Assembly (NCBI GenBank): GCA_028565635.1
Contig: JAOXYB010019339.1
Span: forward strand, 6,264 to 17,899
Length of the DNA: 11,636 bases
Direction: 5' to 3'
From: Phoronis ovalis
Taxonomy: Eukaryota > Phoronida > Phoronidae
Part shown: in pieces, positions 1 through 11,000 of the stretch
Numbering within the stretch: the first letter of the stretch is position 1
Layout: each line of letters begins with the position of its first letter
The notes under the pieces: generated by a model
Told to the model about the DNA's origin: nothing
Seen by the model: only the letters and a program-made list of their open reading frames with translations
Databases searched by the model: none
Position numbers and translations under genes: made by a program

Positions 1-1813
1 GCGCTATTATCTGCTCGGCAATTCATACACAATAATCCCATTGACTCATCTACTCACCTGTGTGTGCAGCATGTAAAAATTCAATAGTTTACATTGACAA
101 ATGATCCAACTGCTGCGTAATTGTAATACGTATTTTTAATTTTTTAAATGCGCTGCTACTTAGAAAACAACTGAAACTTTAAATTTAATTCTAACATTTT
201 ACACAAAACTCAATACTGCCTAGTATCTAAGATGGAACAGAAAACTCCGATGCAATCTAGACTTACAGACTACATCTTAGTTATGACTACACAATATATA
301 GCAGCGACTACAGAACACATATTGTCATGGAAAGCTGCTCCATGCATATCATATACTAGGCAATGCTACAGCGTGAGATACATAGAAGAAAATTGATCAT
401 ACGTGAAATTATTCGACACAAGTGTGATTTCATTTCATGAAAAGTCATTTCTAAAGTTATAAGTAATGATGAAGATTGCGATTGTAATGCGCAACATATT
501 TTTAAATTGCTTGCTACTTTGATATATAATCTTTTTGGGCATTTTCCAATATTTTTCAATGTTTCGTGCCCCACTTAATCATTGACGGGTAAAATGGAAA
601 AACACGCTTAGCTGTTTCCTGCTTACAATTCAAAAACGCTGTGGCAGTTTTACCTGGGCACGAATGTGATTTGCTCTACTTTCTATGGAAGATTAATTTA
701 AAAGATATTTTCGTACATGTTTACACCCATTTCATATTTTGTCAACTATCCAAAATCAACCTGGGAGTAAACACGCCCTAAATTTCCCTAAATATGTGTG
801 TATCACATATGACTACATTTTGTATACATTAGTATAATGTTCCCTCGTTTACGTAACTAAACAACCTGTTATGTTTTTTTTTCACTTTATAAATTTATTA
901 TTATTTTTATTTATAAATGTGTGTGGATATGATAAAGGTTATACGTCACATTGACAAACAAGATAACCTCATTATTTGTTCAGGCCCGCCTTATCAGCGT
1001 GGACTGGAAGCGTCAATCCTTACTAGCAAAGCGCGCCTGTTTCTTCTGACGCAGACAGTTTTAAGGCTTCGTAACGAAGTTCCAGCTTTGTATACGTACG
1101 CCGCCGGTACGTGCAAATTCCAATACGGAATATGTGAATCTGCAGGAAGTCTGAGTTTTTGGCCACTTATGCGAGTACGCGGAAATGATGGTTCGAGTAG
1201 CAAGAATTCGGCGCGAAAGCCTGGAAAGTGTTTGTATGGGAGGAAACAGGCACTCGTGTGAGGATTAACGGTTCGAGTCCACGCTGATGTCAATACGCTC
1301 GAGGCTGTTAAACAATTGAAATTATTTTACTTGTAACTTAATTCACCTATACCAGGTCATGGTAAATTATATGGAATTCATTTGAAATACTGTTCGCTTT
1401 ATTAAAGATTATTATAGCTTTTTTTACAAATGCGAGCCGAGCCCAAAATGTTTTGCCTAGCACAAAAATTGTAAGAATTAGAATGATTTTATTTCTAAGT
1501 GCTCCCATTCAAATGTACAGGGAGAAATATTAATTAAAGCACCCGAGCGTCTATTCCGGGGAAATGTTAATAATAACGAATTATTCCTTGACCAGTGTCG
1601 CAAGATGCCAAGTAAGGCTCAAGTCTGTACGTTAAGCCGTTATACCACACATTAATTAATTATTTATTTAACGAATCCCTGATTATCATATAGGAAAATT
1701 GTAACAAACGAAAATAAGCTGTAAAATCGTTAAAAACATTTTCAATAATTACAAATTATTCTCTTAAGTGTTTAGTTTCGTTTAAATACAATATTTATTT
1801 CCATTATTTACAG
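1..1813 (+). other. Upstream non-coding sequence, probably intron
   Basis: AT-rich sequence with no exon I can support. I looked on the + strand for the EGF-like exon expected before propeller A (clustered Cys with C-x-C and phase-1 splice sites) and did not find it. The only structured part is the foldback element at 993-1288. The acceptor at 1811-1813 shows that the bases just upstream are intron. Confidence 0.6.
993..1288. mobile_element. Foldback / MITE-like element of about 296 bases
   Basis: ATCAGCGTGGACT at 993-1005 has its perfect reverse complement at 1276-1288. The match continues inward: the next 18 bases agree at 14 positions. Further in, a GCCTGTTTC block and an AGGCTT(T)CG block recur in both arms. 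The element is thus a long, decayed inverted repeat centred near 1140. It is clearly richer in G+C and CpG than its surroundings. It is open on both strands for about 100 codons, but these frames mirror the inverted repeat and resemble no protein I know. No clear target-site duplication is visible. It could be a non-autonomous DNA transposon or a foldback element. Confidence 0.62.
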
Positions 1814-2069
1814 GATTTATGGGAACATCATCTGTACCCGCTCACAACATTTCTCTTTTCGTCAACGTAGTGGATTACTATTTTTTTCCACCAGATGCAA
1901 TCATTTATGAAATTAGTGGTAATCCCTATGAATGGGTTAATACTCCAGATGTGACGTTTGATCTAATAACAAAGCGGGATTTAGATATTTTTCAAGGTTT
2001 GGATTACACGTATGGTAATAGTGGTTTGGACGATGCACCTACGTTATTTTGGACTTCAGTGGGATACAG
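1814..2069 (+). CDS. Exon 1: propeller A, blade 1 and start of blade 2
   Basis: Begins after the acceptor ATTATTTACAG in phase 1 and ends GGATACAG before GTCAGG in phase 2. The ORF reads DFMGTSSVPAHNISLFVNVV at the start, matching where the first blade follows an EGF module in LRP propellers (compare FLLYTHG in exon 6 and FLLFTDSG in exon 12). The blade 1 strand here is ISLFVNVVD, well away from the usual FLLYS. The exon closes with TLFWTSVGYR, a blade 2 YWTD core with Ser for Asp. An NIS sequon lies near the start. The phase-1 entry implies an upstream EGF-like exon, which I could not find in 1-1813, so the preceding intron is probably longer than the window shows. Confidence 0.75.
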
Positions 2070-5000
2070 GTCAGGCTTATTGCTTATCTATCGTAACTTC
2101 ATAGCATCTTGGTAAATAAAAATGCTTTTTCTATTTATCAGTTGTAAACTCCCCATCACGACACTGAAGCGTCAGTAAGATTTAATCATGATGAAGTTTA
2201 TAAAACATTTTTTGGAACGCATCATTTGATGATATCAACAAGTGCACAGTATCATGCACATTCTCACATATTAACATGTTTTACAGAGCTTCAAAAACAT
2301 CTTCGCTATATTTAAAAAGGCTAGCCATTCAAAGTTATGAAATTGCAGAAAAATAAACTTTTTTCTTTTCAAAAATAGCAATATAGTCGGGAAGCCGCTT
2401 AACATGGAAACGTTTAGCGTGTATAAAGGCATATCAAGTAGTGTTGCAGGAATAGCTGTTGATTGGCTAGCTGGAAATATTTACTGGGCTGACCCCTTAT
2501 ACAACTGGATTGCAATGGCAAAGGATGGACAGTACATCGAAGGTTTTTATGCAGTGATAGCAAATAACAGTCTCGATTCACCTCATGGCATTGCTGTTTA
2601 TCCATCAAAGGGGCAAGTGTCTACATTTATTTCCTTGTACTGGTATTTATGTATGTACGTATGTACGTATGTACGTATGTACGTATGTACGTATGTACGT
2701 ATGTACGTATGTATGTATGTACGTATGTACGTATGTACGTATGTACGTATGTATGTAAGTATGTATATATGTATGTGTGTATATATGTATGTATGTATGT
2801 GTGTACTATTATTATATATTATTATATGACCTATATATAAGTTTATGCAATACCAAACAACTACTTCTCAATGGTAATTATAAACAGGTTTTGTAGAATA
2901 TTCTACAGATTGATTTTAAAAGGTGGCACCACTTACCTAAAACTGTTTGTCTAAAAGCTGTCATAGATATCTATATTTTATAATGTCTGTTTCAATTTAT
3001 TTTCTATAATTTATAAAGAGCTATATAAAAATTATAAATGAAGTTATATGGATTGATAACCTGACAAGGGAATAGATGTTTTTTGGGATTATAATTAAAA
3101 CAAGTAAAATCCATGCACACAAAAATTTGCAACTTTGCATAAATGACCTTTGCATACACATTGCATATGCCAAACCAATATAATAATGTATGTGTTAAGC
3201 TGAAACTGTGCACGTGACAGCTGAATTTGTTTTAAATCATAACATTTAAAGAAAGCAAAAAAAACTGGGATACTGTTCTGTTGCTTTATATGTAAATATG
3301 TTTTGTGCATAGTATCAGTGTTTCGGGTGGAAGTTTTGGATATTTAGTTTTTGAAAGTCAAATTTTGAAAAATGCATTTGAATTTCAAAAGTAGCCATTT
3401 AACCGACCGCAAGGATAATATTTAACCTCATAATATTAATTTACACTTACAAACTTTACGCTTCAGGAAAACTTTTATATTTCTATCTCTTCATTTGCTA
3501 CTCGAAATAGATATAGTTATAGCCAAATAATGGTGATATGGAATGTCCTTAATAATGTGAGTCACTTATCACCGTACAAGCAGTGACATATCCAGACATT
3601 TAAAATTGTTTGGCAAGGGTATGCATGGGGCAATCTTTTAGGTAATTCTGTCCTTTTCATATAAAGACTAACCAAAGTTGCCTAACATGTATATCTCACA
3701 GGCCCAGTTTGTAGGACACGCACCACCAGTTCATAGCTTACATATAGAAGGGACACAGGTCACTAAGCTTTGTTGCTTATAAGCTCGGATCTTCGTTCGT
3801 TCAGCACATTTCCTTCCAGATATATATGTTGTTACATCCGGGTCTAACAGCTACGCATGCTCGACGAACTTGTCTGCATTCAGGTCACTCAGTTAAAGCA
3901 TAATTAAAATAAATGGCCCTTTTCCACAATTTTTCCATTAAATAAATTTTGGAGACTGAAACCCGAACAGTAATACACAACAAAATGCGGGCACCCTGCG
4001 AATCATTTATCAACAAATTATACCCATGATTAAATTGTTTTGCAAATAAAAGCAGACCCCATTGTAAAAAGTGTTAAATAAACATGAAGAGATACCCCAT
4101 AGAAAAAGTGGAGGTTGAAAAGGGCACATATATACCTTCACTTTTAAATGCAGTACCATTTGGGGTTAACAGCCTTAGTCAATAACATGTTCTGTAACTG
4201 CCGAGACAGCGTTCCGAGTACTGAACAATTTGCGCATTTCGGTTGCTATTTAAAAGATTTTATTAGCGAATTTCTCACTCAATTTTATGTGTAATCATGT
4301 GTCTTTGTGCAATTTTATGACTTAATGATATGAATATAATTGTAATTTGTAAAATTTCTGTCCAAAATTCTGACATTTATTTCGGATGATAAATAATGTA
4401 ATTATTATTTGGAAGTCATCCAGCACCTCCTAGTTCGTGATACCTATTTCTGAGTATTATCAAAGTAGTATTTTTTTAATAATGATTGGCATGGTACTGG
4501 AGGAAGTTTCTTTATTTCGTTGCTATTACAAAATAACAGTTTATGCAGTACATGATAATAAACAATGAAATAATTGTCTTTTTATATACAATATATCTAA
4601 AGCTTACTTTCTTTAATATCCCAAATTAATATATGTAGGTAACTGATAGAGGTAGATATATCAGGTACTTGGTACTGACACTGGGTTTTACATTCCACGC
4701 AGGTTGTTGTTCTGGACTGACATTGGTGCAGAACCTAAAATTGAACGAGCAAGTTTGTCCGGCAAAAATCGCACAATTCTTACAATTAGCGATATGCGAC
4801 AACCTCGAGGAATGTGCATAGATTATGATAATGATATCATATACTGGGTAGACTCCGCAAAAGCATCTGTTGAAAAAATGAATCTCGACGGAAGTGGAAG
4901 AGCTGTGGTATATACAGGAGATCAAAGCACAATGACACCGTATGCTGTAACGCTGTATCAAGTATGTGTCATTTCAAAACGTTGATCTTTTTCGTAATAA

Positions 5001-8000
5001 ACCTCTTTCCAAATAGCGATGGTAGGATTAAATCAAAGTTTCTGCATGCAATATAATTTTAAGTCAGTTCGCTAAATTGCATAACTATTCAAAACTGCTT
5101 GCTTTTAGCATGAAACTAATCGTGTAGCGTAAATGTCACTAAAATAAATACTTCCGGTAAAGGCGTGTTTATAATATTTTCCCTCTGTTTCAGGATTTAT
5201 TATTTGTGACCAATCAAAAGCAAAACAATTACGGTATCGCTATAATTAATGCAAGCGATAATTCTTTCGCAGCTCAGCTAAATTTTACCTATAAAGAAGA
5301 GATTCCGTTAGGAATATCAGTAGTTCATGAGACCAGACGACCGGCTTCACATGGATCTGGTAACTATTTCTCCTATAAATGTTTGTTGTGTAACACTCGT
5401 TAGGAGTTCCCGCTAAAATCGCTGAAATCATTGATAGATTGTGGATTTAGCCTCGTTGTATAGATTGGTTTGATGTTGACGGTAAATAAACTCATACGAA
5501 ATACTAGATCTAGCGCGTCGAAGTAGTAAATAGAATTATTATCATTTTTCTTTTGTAATTATATATCATCTTTTCTCTATCGAGTTATATTTCCAAATAG
5601 ACAACCGCCATTGTTAGATGCATAAGTTAACATATGCATAATAAAACTCAGAAACTGCACAAATTCTTTCTTTTGGAAAATACAATATTGTGTACAAATT
5701 ATCATGTGGCTGTTTTTATCATATATTTACGCATTTCCAGACTGTAAAATCAAAGATTGTGAAGACTTTTGTATTAGTGAAGCTAACGACCAGTTATCTT
5801 GTTTATGTCGACATGGCAAACAGCTTCAACAAGATGGTAAATCATGCTCAGGTAAAAAGCATGATACATTTATAATATAAAAGGATTCAGAAAATGTTGA
5901 CATTTTTACGTACTGTACATACCTACTGATAGCGTGTACAAAGACAATATATTTTATTATTTTTTAAAAAGTGTAAAGGTTGTTTTTAAATTAAAGTTAA
6001 CCTGCCGTGTGGTTGAGGTACAACATTTTTCCACACAAAACAAATGTTTTCTGAAACTTTGACATATAAGTTATTGTACCGTAATATTCCCAGACCCTGT
6101 GCAGAGAGCATAACATTTAACGTTTACTGTACCTCACAAGGAATTCATGATTTACTGAGTTTTACAATTAAATGACGCCCCCTTGTGTTATTATGAAGTA
6201 TTTTCAAATCATACCTGTAATTTAATGTTTTTATCTGATACAAATTGATAATAAAAAAATGTTACCTAATAATTTCTACTCTTTATTTGCCAATAATTCG
6301 CATCTTTCTTTTCCAGATTTCGATCGTTATCACCCTCCATTTTTACTGTACACTCATGGATTAACTGTATGTCAACTACATGCTAATTTTCCAGACAGCT
6401 CTGAAGACGTGTCTAACACTGATTGTATTTTAAACATTAGAAGCAATGCTTTGTACGGTGCACTTTCTTTTGATATTTATGCCGAAAGACTTTACGTGGT
6501 AGATGAATCAGCTACCAGTGTTATAACTTCATACGATTTATCTGGAGGAACAAATAATTTCAAAATATCTGGTGGATTTGGGAAAATAGAAGGTAAGATT
6601 CACCCGCTCACACAATGTTACCAATGCTTAAGCGCGTCCTGTTAGGAAACAATAGGGAAGTAAAATACGTTAATACAAAAGACTTGTTATATGGGGTTTA
6701 CTTTTACATATATAGCGATCACCAGTAATTAAAGTCGTTCATAGCAAATTTTAATGAAACCGACTGACAGAAACATGGATAATGACACTGATGTCCTTTG
6801 AATATTAATCGGATTAAAATCAGTTGTATTATTCCAACTGGAAAACATTGTTAAATGAATTAATCAAATATAAATTTGACATATAAACAGAAACTTACTT
6901 TGAGCAAAGGGTAACTTTCGCTCGTATCCCAGGGCTTCTTTCTGAGATAGCGGGAAAACCTCAATTGCTCCTTAAGTGGACTAATAATAAATTCAGCCCT
7001 GGCTTTCAGAAATAACTGATGCAGGTCTTGTGATAATACCGAAAGCTACCTTTTGCTCAAACAAAAATAGAATTCAATTTTTGACTAATTATACATTTGC
7101 TGAATTGTTTTTCTGAATCGATATGTCATCAAATGAACATTCGTTTAAAAGACAACCTACGGGTCTGATTGTAGATATTGCCGTAGATTGGATATCATCA
7201 CATATATACTGGACAGACTCGGAGCTCAATCATATAAAAGTTTCCGAACTTTCGGGACATAATCAACACACTTTATTCGACACCATAGATAATCCTCGAG
7301 GATTAGCAATAGATCCTTTTGCCAGGTTGAGTAATCTTTGTAATTGGTGTAACGGTGCCTTAACATAATATGCAATACTTTTTTAGTAATTTAATATTGA
7401 AATGATAGCAAATTTTTGTCACGTTTTTAGAGGTACGGCATTTTAATTTTGGTTTCCTGATGGCAGCATGTTGTACTTTTACCAGAAGCACGAAAACTTT
7501 GGAGGCCATTAAAACATTTTTTAAAAATCGAAAGTGTATTGGGGCCTTTTTGCCGTTGTAATAGCGCGATTCGTGGGAAAGCTGCGTAGTGAAACGATTT
7601 TCTCAAAATCAAGAAGGTCAAGGTCGCACAGAAACAATAACTGATTTGTGTTAGAATCTGAATGCCCGTGTCACAACTAATAGCTCTATAAAGCTTGTTC
7701 GATGTTATCTGTCCTTGAACGTTATATAATTCAGGTGGATTGAACACTAATAGTGCGCTTATACCACATATCTTCACGGCATGTTCACTACTTATCATAA
7801 AATATAAATTACATGTATCTTTAAGGATGCCTTCAAACCAAACGAGAATCATTTTCTTATCTGAGTTAATTTGTTTCGTAGGTATTTATACTGGAGTAGT
7901 GGTAACACAACATACGGTCTTATTACACGGTCAGGGCTTGATGGTAGTAATCCAACAATATTTGTTTCCGGTTCTGAAAATGTTGGACGACCAAATGGGC

Positions 8001-11000
8001 TTACAATAGACTTCCCAGAAAACAGGTATTTTTTGCGCGGAATTTCACTCGGACAAAAGGTATATTTTGCCACCACATGGCGCACAAACCAACGTGCGCG
8101 ACGAGCACACGGAGAAATACGGCATTGGTAATGCTCTAAACGTGCTGGTGGCGCCCCCGAGGAGACCACATGCACGTAATCCATTATGTCTTCTCATTCA
8201 ACTTTTTATATGAGTGACCAATTTAAAGTTACCTTTCAAGAGTTGCTTGCAAATTAATAATTACAATTCTCGATGTGAATCCTTGTGCTAATAATATTAT
8301 TATAAATGTATTCAAGGATTGTAATACCTCGAATTTTGTATGCCTTAGATGCATATCTTTATATTTCAGACTTTACTGGGCAGATTCCAGGATGGATGGA
8401 ATATTCTCAGTTGACTTAGAAACGGGACAAGACATCAAAACAATTTTCACTTTTCCAAATACTGCGATGTTTGGTATAACAACTTTCCAAGTAGGTGATA
8501 CTAAATAGTAGTTAAACCCTGAATGACAATTGATATGTAACATATGCATGTCTCAGGATGGTCCCAAGATTTTAGGTTTAAGGGTTTGATTTTTAAGAAA
8601 ATTGCAGCCTTATTTGTTATAGTTGTTTATAGTTGACTAATGGATCTTCGAACCTTCTCTAAAATACTGTTTCTCGTTATTGTTTCTTTGGATTGCCACT
8701 TAATACGTTTTGCCAAGTTGCAATTGTAATTTTATGTCAGCTGCTACAAATGACAACATTACTAGCAAGTGATTTTATTATAGGATTACGTCGTTTGGAC
8801 AGAACGATCTTTTTGGTCCTACGGTGTCCACGCTGCCACAAAAAGTGGTTCAAAAGCAAAAACACTCACGCAGACAACCGGTGATATACATGACATTATT
8901 ACATATGATTATACCAAGCAACCTTTAACCTCTGGTACGTATGTGATGTACGCGGATAGTAATACAAGATACTCCAAAACGCAGTTTATAATTTCAATAA
9001 TAACTAAAAAACTGAAGTATGTTCGTCTATTGTGTGGTCAATAATAAAACAAAAAAGTAAACTAACCATATGTGTTAGACTGATGAAACTAACTCGAGTT
9101 GGTGTTAATGCCCCTGTGACGGATGCGCTTATTTGTACATGATACAATTATCTACATCCCGACCTGATGTAAGGTTTGTGAATCTGTTTGTAAATCGAAA
9201 TGTTGCAAAATACGTTACGTTCTTTTATTTACAGAGTATAACGTAACATTGTCGTGCTCGATCAACAATGGCGGATGTTCACAGTTGTGTCTGCCAAATA
9301 CCAACGGACACTCATGCGCATGTGCGTTAGGATATCGTCTTGCTGATAACAATCTAACATGTGCATCAGGTAAGTTATTGCTTTATCGCGACATTACGAA
9401 ATTCAGACCGGCAGAAGAATTTATTCTTTTTGCTACTGAAATAATAAATCCGTTTATAAAAATGTACTGCATCATGTGAACAGCTGTGTATAATGATGAA
9501 TCTGGAAAACAATGAAGTTACACCATGAGGTTTTTTTGCATACATAACGTGTTGCAGTGATATAGGAGATACAATAACAAAAAATACAAAATCAGCTAAA
9601 CCAAGCATTGTTATACTACATACTTTTAGATACTACCTGCTTCATATTTATTTTATTATAATTAATTGTCTTACTCTGTCAATATTTGTATTGCAGATGT
9701 TATCTATGACAAGTTTTTACTGTTCACTGACAGTGGTCAAAAGGCGATGTATCAAATATCATTAGAAACACAAGAATACCATGCAATTCCACTTGGAAGC
9801 CATGATTGGCCATACGCTGTTGACTACGATCATATCGAACACAAGGTCTATTGGACTGACACAAGTTCCAATCCAGCCGCAATCAAAAAGGCGTACCTGA
9901 ATGGGACAGGCGAGGAGTTAATTTACAGTTTTGAAGATGGCAAGTGCAATAAGATATTTTCATTTTGTCATATATCATTAATAATTTCAGATTTCTCCGC
10001 CACAGTTGTCAGTTGACCATATTCATATAATTTACAGACAAGCTGGTCACCATTTTAACTTTGGTACTGCCGATTGCATATTAGTATCATAACATTATTA
10101 TGACGATAATTTTATAATTTTAGCATAAAACATGTATTCGTCTTACACCAGTTTGGTGTCTTTACACAAGTTCAGATTTATAGCATCAGCATCAGAAGGA
10201 AGTCCTGGCTGTGATTAATTTATACTGTAAACTCGCCTACTGCATAGTTAGTCTCTAATGTTAGATTGGTTGGTTGCAACTAAATGGCATTAACCAATGC
10301 TACATTCAGCAATCATTATAATTGTAAATTTCAGGTGCATTACCAATTGGCGTCGCTATTGATATGATCTCAAGAGTTATTTATGTAGCAGACTACAACG
10401 CTAATCAAATTTTAGTCATGAAATTGGATGGATCTTTGCCACGAATTCTTATAGAAACAGAACGGCCATGGGACCTGGCGGTTGATCCACTAAAGGGGTA
10501 AACATTTAACTAATAAATGCTACATTAAAATATTATACAGATCTATGAACACTAGCCTGTAAGTACGAGTGAAACTATGCTTTTTCAGTCCAGTTTTGCA
10601 TAGTATATCCACATCTAAAGTTTATGTCACAATTTTATTAACTACATATTTGAAAGCATATTGTCTGGAAAAATTAGTACCAAAATATTTAAGTAAAGCC
10701 AAGATGAAAATGAAATATACACCATTCTAAATGTCCTAATGCAAGAGTTTTTTTTTAAATATATTTTTGAAAGCTCATGAATTCACAACAATGCGTCACC
10801 TATATTCCAGTCGTTTGGATTTGTATTTCTTTGTGTTTCAATTTTAAGGTACATTTATTGGACTGGTTCTCAGGCTAACACTGCACATCTTAAGCGAGCA
10901 AACATGGATGGCTCTGATACCAGTATAACTAGTATTTATACGTATCCTCAAGACATTTATGTGCCAAAAGGAATAACGCTTGACGCCTCAGGTTAAGTGC

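Larger units (their letters stand above)
2613..4702 (+). other. Intron 2 (2,090 bases, GC-AG)
   Basis: The longest intron in the window. It contains the microsatellite at 2648-2806 and otherwise AT-rich unique-looking sequence. A small cluster of octamer-like TTTGCAT/ATTGCAT words lies at 3133-3166. Around 3700-3900 the sequence is less AT-rich, but I could not read a coding exon, known RNA or terminal repeat there. The acceptor is CATTCCACGCAG. Confidence 0.75.

Noticed and set aside
1269-1280. GGTTCGAGTCC as the B box of a tRNA gene or tRNA-derived SINE
   Set aside because: The flanking bases do not pair into a T-stem beyond two G-C pairs. No A box lies at a normal distance; TAGCAAAGCGCG at 1023 is about 245 bases away. 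No acceptor stem can be built.
917-1293. Open reading frames on both strands of about 100-114 codons around 1 kb
   Set aside because: They lie in and around the inverted-repeat element at 993-1288, run on both strands over the same bases, and show no protein domain. They are a product of its GC-rich, stop-poor composition.
2649-2840. Open frames rich in MYVCTYVR repeats
   Set aside because: They are translations of the 8-base microsatellite, open in more than one frame, and belong to intron 2.
7123-7174. Start of exon 7 at the ATG 7123 or at the AG 7150-7151
   Set aside because: There is a TGA in frame at 7114, and the acceptor at 7151 would need a phase-2 donor whereas exon 6 ends in phase 1. 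The residues before IAVDW there would also lengthen the blade abnormally.
7849-8184. Minus-strand open frame across exon 8 and intron 8
   Set aside because: It is the shadow of exon 8 plus the CpG-rich intron block, with no known domain. The + strand blade reading with correct splice phases explains exon 8 fully.
9991-10016. An extra exon after the acceptor-like AATAATTTCAG at 9980-9990
   Set aside because: The short sequence to the next stop has no blade or EGF pattern, and exon 12 joins exon 13 cleanly without it.
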